A stretch of 64,000 bases of DNA from Cyclospora cayetanensis (lineage: Eukaryota > Apicomplexa > Conoidasida > Eucoccidiorida > Eimeriidae): the NCBI RefSeq assembly GCF_002999335.1, contig NW_020312748.1, positions 1-64,000 of the forward strand, in the 5' to 3' direction. Every line of letters begins with the position of its first letter. Position 1 is the first letter of the stretch. The translations under genes and the position numbers were made by a program. The notes under the pieces are model-generated. The model was given only the letters and a program-made list of their open reading frames with translations. It was not told the DNA's origin and searched no databases. Shown here piece by piece: positions 58,940 to 64,000 of this stretch.

Positions 58940-61411
58940 ATGCGGACGCCTCTAGTGGCGCACCGAGGGGCCCCTCGTGTATGTCTCATGGGTATGCAGA
59001 AGGGCGTCTTCCAGGGTCTTCCTTCTAGAGCGCATCTCCCCACATCCCTCTGGATGGAAACTGGAGTTTGCTGCTATGCGTCGGGATGCAGCAGCGTCGC
59101 CAGCGCGGCAAGAAGCACACTTCGGCTTACCAGCAGCAAGCCTGCCGTCTCCGGCGAAGAGCCACAGGCTGTCCGTAGGGGAGATCACCGCTCGGCTGGC
59201 GCCCCTCCTGTGCAGCCCACTGCTAAGGGCACTGCTGCACCCTTCTCTGCCGAACGCTTTCACAGCGCAGGGCCCCTGCAATGGCTGGAGTGTCTCAAGA
59301 GTCTCGCAGCAGCAGCCAAAAAGATGAAAGGCAAGATGGCCGATGCGCCTGTCTCGGTTTCTCCTTCCGTCTTTGGAGGCTTCGGATGGGGGCATGGGGA
59401 CCTCCCGCCTTCGCTCTTGCTGTGGCGGGGGGAGCAGCGGCTGCAGCAGCTGTCTGCAGGCCAGCTGGTGCTCGCTGCGACTGCACTGCAGCAACTGGAT
59501 CTGCGGCAATGCTTGCCCTCTCTGCGTGGCGGAGAGAACGGTGCGACCAGCGATGTTGCTCTCTTAATCCTGCAGTTGCTCCACAAACACGTTAGGAGGG
59601 ACCTCCGCTGCCTCTCCCTCCGGCAGATCGGTGCCGCCGCACATACTCTTTCCCTCTGGCGATTTACACACGAGGACGCAGCAGCAGCTGCAAGCTCTGG
59701 GCTGCAGCAGCAGCATTCGTTTACTCCGGCAGAGCTGAGGCGATCCACCTTCCGCCTTTTCCTGCACTCTGCATCCGAGCAGTTAGAAAATCTCTCAAAG
59801 CAGCAGCAGAAACAACAGGGTCAGGCGCTGCAGCCGACGGGGTGTCTGGGCCTTGCGTTGCCGTTGCTGCATGCATGCACACGGTTACAGCTGACGGAGC
59901 TGCGAGAGAGCTATTTGGTGCTGCTGCGGCTGCCCATCTTGCAGCAACAAGTCGAGAGCAGCTCTTCTTTGCTGCAGCTGGCGTTGCTGCTGCACTGCAG
60001 CACACGGCTGCTGCTGCATGACGCCCCGCTGTACAGACAGCTGCTGTTGCGACTCGCCGACTGGGATGCATTTTGGCTGCTGCTCCAGCAGGAGCGGCAG
60101 CCCGCTGCAGCACAAGTCGCCTTTGGTCAACTCGCGCTGTGCTGTGTTGCCTTTGCGCCGTGGCAGATGGACGCCCTCGAGGTGCAGCAACAGCAGCAGC
60201 AGCACACAGAACAGCACTGTCTGTCCACTACAGCCTCTGGCTCTAACGCAGTCAGCAGGAGCAGCGCAGTCACCGGCAGCAGTGGGAGCTGCACGAGCAG
60301 TTGCAGTAGGCTGTCAGAGTTGCAAGACGACGTGCTGCTCAACGTATTGCGTGCCTCAGCCTCTGTACTACAGTGGCCTACAGCGGCGCGTGTAGGAGGT
60401 GCAGCAGCGGCAGCCACTTCTACGCGATGCCTTGGCTTGCCAAGTGCTTTCTTGCTGCGGCAGTTGCAGATCGCCGCCCTTGCACTGGGCGTGGAACGCT
60501 CACGCCTGGCAAGGGCCCTGGGGCAGTCGGTATGTGCAGAGGGAAACCCCACTTTCCCCATGTCTTTTTCTGCGCGAGAAGGCGTCTTTTCGGAGCAGCG
60601 GTATGGTGGGGAGCAGGCATCTTCTCCGGGGAAGGAAGGCTTTGAGGGGGGCCCTCTACAGGACGTGAAAGATTTGGTGGCGCTCTTGCAGCGGTGGCCT
60701 TTGGAGAAGGGGGGGAGCAGTCGACTGTGTCGCAGCAGTAGCAGCGAGCAGCACGCGAGTGTCGCTGCTGCAGCACGGGCGCTTGGAGTGTCTGTACAGC
60801 AAGAGGCCCCAGTGGGTCCCTATGAAGCGGATTTGCTGCTGAAAGACCGACATTGCATAGTTGAAATTGACGGGCCTTTACACTTCATGAGACCCCCGCC
60901 ACAGCACACGCGCACTTTCAGAAATGGCGGCAGCAGCAGCAGTGGCGGAGCAGCAGATGACTTCGCGGCACTGCCTCGCGATCCTTACAGCAGCCGCAAG
61001 GGGACGGGCACAAAGGCCCACGAGTCTTCTACCTCCCGCACTGGATTGTGGGGATCTCTGAGCAGCGGGGAAGGCGCTCCCCCCGAGAATTCTCCGTTGG
61101 TGTATGATGTAAGAACCGCCCTAAAGCACCGGCTGCTGCGGAGCTGCGGCTGGCAAGTGCTGCATATTGCGTGGAATGATTGGCCAGTGGACTGCTACGC
61201 GCAACAGAGGGCCTTGGCAGAGGCTCTCAAGCACGTAGAGCGGCAAGCGCCGCAGAAGGCAGAAGTAGGGGTCAAGTGGGAAGGCTGTGGCGCCAGCTTG
61301 TTGGTTTATCGACCCCAGTCCCTGCGGCGCTTTCTGCACCAAGCCCAAGGCGTAGGCCTAGTTGAAACAGAGGCTCCTGAAGAGGAGCACTGCGAGTGCA
61401 GCCTAGTATAG
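58940..61411 (+). CDS. RAP-domain protein, probable organelle RNA-binding factor, up to 823 aa
   Basis: RAP-domain proteins are numerous in apicomplexans and act mostly on mitochondrial or apicoplast RNA. The long frame starts at the ATG at 58940. The N-terminal 60-70 residues are basic and Ser/Arg-rich, fitting an organelle presequence. Residues about 150-530 are Leu/Gln-rich helical repeats (LVLAATALQQLDLRQCL; LQLALLLHCSTRLLLHDAPL) broken by Gln and Ser runs from CAG triplets. The C-terminal RAP domain begins near residue 625 (ADLLLKDRHCIVEIDGPLHF) and resumes near 720 (YDVRTALKHRLLRSCGWQVL, then IAWNDWP), split by a Ser/Gly-rich insert of about 60 residues. A 132-nt stop-free stretch at 60530-60661 has a GTATGT donor and a CTCTACAG acceptor, so a shorter 779-residue form is equally possible. 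Confidence 0.9.
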   Translation: MRTPLVAHRGAPRVCLMGMQKGVFQGLPSRAHLPTSLWMETGVCCYASGCSSVASAARSTLRLTSSKPAVSGEEPQAVRRGDHRSAGAPPVQPTAKGTAAPFSAERFHSAGPLQWLECLKSLAAAAKKMKGKMADAPVSVSPSVFGGFGWGHGDLPPSLLLWRGEQRLQQLSAGQLVLAATALQQLDLRQCLPSLRGGENGATSDVALLILQLLHKHVRRDLRCLSLRQIGAAAHTLSLWRFTHEDAAAAASSGLQQQHSFTPAELRRSTFRLFLHSASEQLENLSKQQQKQQGQALQPTGCLGLALPLLHACTRLQLTELRESYLVLLRLPILQQQVESSSSLLQLALLLHCSTRLLLHDAPLYRQLLLRLADWDAFWLLLQQERQPAAAQVAFGQLALCCVAFAPWQMDALEVQQQQQQHTEQHCLSTTASGSNAVSRSSAVTGSSGSCTSSCSRLSELQDDVLLNVLRASASVLQWPTAARVGGAAAAATSTRCLGLPSAFLLRQLQIAALALGVERSRLARALGQSVCAEGNPTFPMSFSAREGVFSEQRYGGEQASSPGKEGFEGGPLQDVKDLVALLQRWPLEKGGSSRLCRSSSSEQHASVAAAARALGVSVQQEAPVGPYEADLLLKDRHCIVEIDGPLHFMRPPPQHTRTFRNGGSSSSGGAADDFAALPRDPYSSRKGTGTKAHESSTSRTGLWGSLSSGEGAPPENSPLVYDVRTALKHRLLRSCGWQVLHIAWNDWPVDCYAQQRALAEALKHVERQAPQKAEVGVKWEGCGASLLVYRPQSLRRFLHQAQGVGLVETEAPEEEHCECSLV

Positions 61412-62785
61412 TCGCATCGACCAAAGCAGCACAGGGGCGCAGCGATTTGCGCATCATCGGGGATGCAGAGCGCAGAGCCGCCAGAATGGTTGGTCGCAGA
61501 GGGCAGTGACACTCTATGCGGCTCCGCCTCCCCTCGCAGTTGGCTCTTAATGAGCTCGTGCGTGCCCTGTCGCTATTTTAGACCGCTCTTTCAAATGGCC
61601 GAAGAAGAAGTGAAGCTTTAGGCTTCTCACATGCCGTGTTTTATCTGATGGGGCCCCACTCGACCACCACCCCATCCATGTCAGGTTTTCGGGATCTGCT
61701 CCGTACCTTAAGTAGCGCTATAGAACATCTTCTCTTCCCACTCAACCCCTCTCGTTATGAGTCCCTCTTGTGTCTCTTTTGCCCATTTCTCGCGAGGCAG
61801 TTGCATGCATGCCCGCGCCTTTTCCAGAGCCACGAAGTTTGTTTGACTCCTTTCTTTCGTGCCGCTCTCGAAGTACGCATGCATTTACCCTCTTGCCTCC
61901 CCCTTAGTCATTTTCCCCTTGCTAACGCCTCCTCTTGCCGCCTTTCTCCCTTCTGTTGTTGCCCCCCGCCACCCCCCTAACATAAACGCATCCCTGCTCA
62001 TCCTTCCCGTTATTCAGCACCTCGCTTCTGTCGCATCTTCTCGAATCTCGTGTGCGCCCATGGCGTTCTTCTGGCGTGCCAGCATGCTGACCCCGCTAAC
62101 GAGGGAGTAGCAGTTTCTTGGTCACTCTGCCCTTTCCTAGGACGAGGTAACATGGGTGGGAGAGCTAGGGGAGCTGCTAATAAGCAACACTAGAGAAGAC
62201 GCCAGCAACAGGGAGGGATGCCCTCTGGAAGAAAACACCCCCTGGTAAATGGGCAGGAGAGGCTCTAAAGTCGCAGCATTGCTGAGGTGCCTGTAAGGGT
62301 CGACTGAAGACCGAGTCCGCACATGCGCATATAGATCTACACAGATGTGTACTATATCTTTCATTGCGAACAGTTTAGAGCATGTGCCATTCGGCAAAGG
62401 AGAGCTTGTCGACCAGGGAACGCCAATCGGTGCAAGAGAAAGGTGGATAAATCCCCAACGATCGGCCCTGTGCTGCAGACTTCCTCTCGCTGTCGCCATT
62501 ATAGGCCACGGCTCCTCGTGCAGCCAACTATTTGGACTCTCGTCTCTCCTTCGAGGGACGCCCACCGATACGCGTCACGTGGAAGAAAAAGAGAACCAGA
62601 GAGGGAACAAGCGCTTAGAATGCGCTTACGCAGCAGAAACCTGCAAGGCTATTCCACAAGCCTCGCCTTTTCTCCACAAATATACTTTCATGCATGTGCA
62701 TAATATTTATGCGACACGGACCCAAATAGATCTTCGTGCCTCTGCGCCTCCTCCTCTTCCTCTTACGCTTCCATAGGAAATTCTC
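61412..62785. other. Convergent intergenic region
   Basis: About 1.4 kb between the RAP gene stop and the 6PGDH stop. The plus strand at 61640-62050 is pyrimidine-rich. No gene was recognised. Confidence 0.55.
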
Positions 62786-63805
62786 TCAGGCCAGCCAGTT
62801 CTTCTCATGGATTTTTTCGCCTGGCTTGTCTTTTCTTTCAAACGTGTGAGCCCCAAAACAATCTCTCTGCGCCTGGATAAGGTTTGTCGGGAGGGAAGCG
62901 CTCGTGAAGGCAGTGATATAGTGATAGGCCGCCGACAGAGCCGGGAGGGACAGAAGAAGAGCCGACGATGAACAAGAAGGTGCAGCACACGGACGCTGGA
63001 TTAATGCCATGTCCAGCACGCGGCGCAGAGCCGGCAAGTGACGTGCCACCTCCGTCCGGATACTGAAGAAAAAATGGCATTCACAGAGCATAAGCAACTC
63101 TCTCTGTCCTCTCTTGTCTTCGTCATAGAGTTCACTACCCCCCGTAGCGCCTTCAGCAGTCACACTGGCTCTGCCTTTGGTTCCTTCCGCTAACCTGTCG
63201 ACAAGAAGGAGATTTTCAACTTGCGGGTTTTCTTTAAAGGCCTTCTCCATTACATTCAGGAAACGGGCTCTAATGATGCATCCGCCTATCAGAAAGCCAG
63301 CCAGAAGCCCAAGCGGACAAGCATACGCAAATCCAAGCGTGCACACACCTCCGGCTATTTCGAGTGCAGATCGTATGTGCTGTGGCAATATACATGGCAA
63401 GAACCGTCTTAAGATGTGGCACTAAACACTCCCTACAAGCAGCAAGCGAGAGATTAACAAAAAGAAAAGCGAAGGGCAGAGCACGCTGCAGCCCAACCAT
63501 GAGACGGAGCAGTACAAAATGCACATCCTAATAACAAACGTCCTGCCTTCCTCTTCGTAATGCCACTCCACTATTAATGCCAAAACAATCTGAATCCCTA
63601 TGGGCTTCACAAGCATTGCATGCACAGTCATAAAATTTCCTGCTACCTTTCCATATGCGAGACACCTCAGCCAGATTGAGGTCCCACTGCTTTTCCTTGG
63701 ACGCAGTGGCAATCAAATGGAGGCCCTGGGCGTAGCAGCAGATCTTTGCTACGTAAAGCGAGCTCTTAATGTCGTCTGAGATGCATTCCGCAAAGCAGCA
63801 ACAGC
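62786..63805 (-). CDS. 6-phosphogluconate dehydrogenase, C-terminal two exons (partial)
   Basis: NADP-dependent oxidative decarboxylation of 6-phosphogluconate in the pentose phosphate pathway, cytosolic. Exons 63805-63647 and 63285-62786 join in phase 1 and give about 219 residues. The first reads DIKSSLYVAKICCYAQGLHL and ends at RIWKG. The second continues GCIIRARFLNVMEKAF, matching the family's W-GGCIIR junction, and later has LPTNLIQAQRDCFGAHTFER and a C-terminus close to IHEKNWLA. The N-terminal Rossmann domain should lie past the right edge. Between NLLLVDRLAE and EVARHLPAL there is an insert of roughly 40 residues (Gly/Glu-rich, then CECHFFFS) not usual for the family. An unrecognised intron there is possible but the frame is open. 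The segment 63286-63382, although open, belongs to the intron. Confidence 0.93.
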
Positions 63806-64000
63806 CTGTCAAAATGGAATTCAGACTTGGAGTTTGAAAAGGGAAAAGAGATGAAATTAAACACCGAAACACATGGCACGAACCACTAGACACCAACAAA
63901 AAGGATATCGCAGTACCAGGCATCGTTATGCCTACAAATAGAAGGACGGATACGAAGAGACGTGCATGCGCCACATTATTTCGACAGGGGCACTAAGAAG
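63806..64000. other. 6PGDH intron sequence at the right edge
   Basis: Pyrimidine-rich on the minus strand just before the acceptor at 63806-63808. No further exon is visible to the window end. Confidence 0.6.

Noticed and set aside
59260..60776. Several minus-strand frames opposite the RAP gene
   Set aside because: Mirror images of CAG-rich coding sequence (Cys/Ser/Ala-rich), with no domain; the plus strand has the RAP motif.
63286..63400. Hydrophobic extension before GCIIRARF suggesting a membrane protein
   Set aside because: The acceptor CTGATAG at 63286-63292 joins in phase to the upstream 6PGDH exon and restores the family's WKGGCIIR junction, so the hydrophobic part is intron.
1..64000. 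CRISPR arrays, operons, Shine-Dalgarno sites or phage genes
   Set aside because: The spliced genes and eukaryotic families show nuclear eukaryotic DNA; the tandem repeats lack unique spacers.

Overview
The window looks like nuclear DNA from an intron-rich apicomplexan, most likely a coccidian of the Eimeria/Cyclospora type. The reasons are: many short exons joined by GT..AG introns; CAG/GCA trinucleotide runs read as poly-Q, poly-S or poly-A depending on frame; (CA/TA)n and (GA)n microsatellites inside introns; an apicoplast-type acyl carrier protein with a signal-peptide leader; and a RAP-domain protein. The species is not determined. Exon structures were built by hand from splice signals, reading-phase agreement and remembered family motifs. 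No alignment or database search was run.

Layout. 0.3-7.6 kb (-): thirteen exons of the NMD helicase UPF1, running off the left edge, with most introns filled by simple repeats. 8.3-9.6 kb (+): a four-exon membrane-anchored thioredoxin. 10.2-13.3 kb (-): a multi-exon gene of unknown function, perhaps extending to 14.55 kb. 14.85-17.2 kb (+): a three-exon protein kinase, meeting tail to tail a (-) gene of unknown function (17.26-18.9 kb). 20.1-20.5 kb (-): ribosomal protein eS21. 22.3-22.9 kb (+): a small secreted protein. 24.3-33.3 kb (-): a gene of about 13 exons for a secreted multi-membrane-segment protein of about 1,530 residues, possibly a rhoptry-neck type protein.

33.4-40.6 kb has no intact gene. 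It holds a decayed Ty3/gypsy-type LTR retrotransposon on the (-) strand, with protease, reverse transcriptase, RNase H and integrase remnants in the family's order. 40.7-43.5 kb (-): a two-exon low-complexity protein. 47.5-48.5 kb (-): a six-segment membrane protein. 49.6-53.4 kb (+): a six-exon coiled-coil protein with a C-terminal anchor, possibly a syntaxin-18/Ufe1-like SNARE. 55.7-57.4 kb (+): apicoplast acyl carrier protein. 58.9-61.4 kb (+): RAP-domain protein. 62.8-63.8 kb (-): the C-terminal exons of 6-phosphogluconate dehydrogenase, running off the right edge.

The genes do not form a pathway. The window mixes housekeeping functions (mRNA surveillance, translation, pentose phosphate pathway, redox), organelle functions (apicoplast lipid synthesis, probable organelle RNA handling) and likely parasite-specific secreted proteins.
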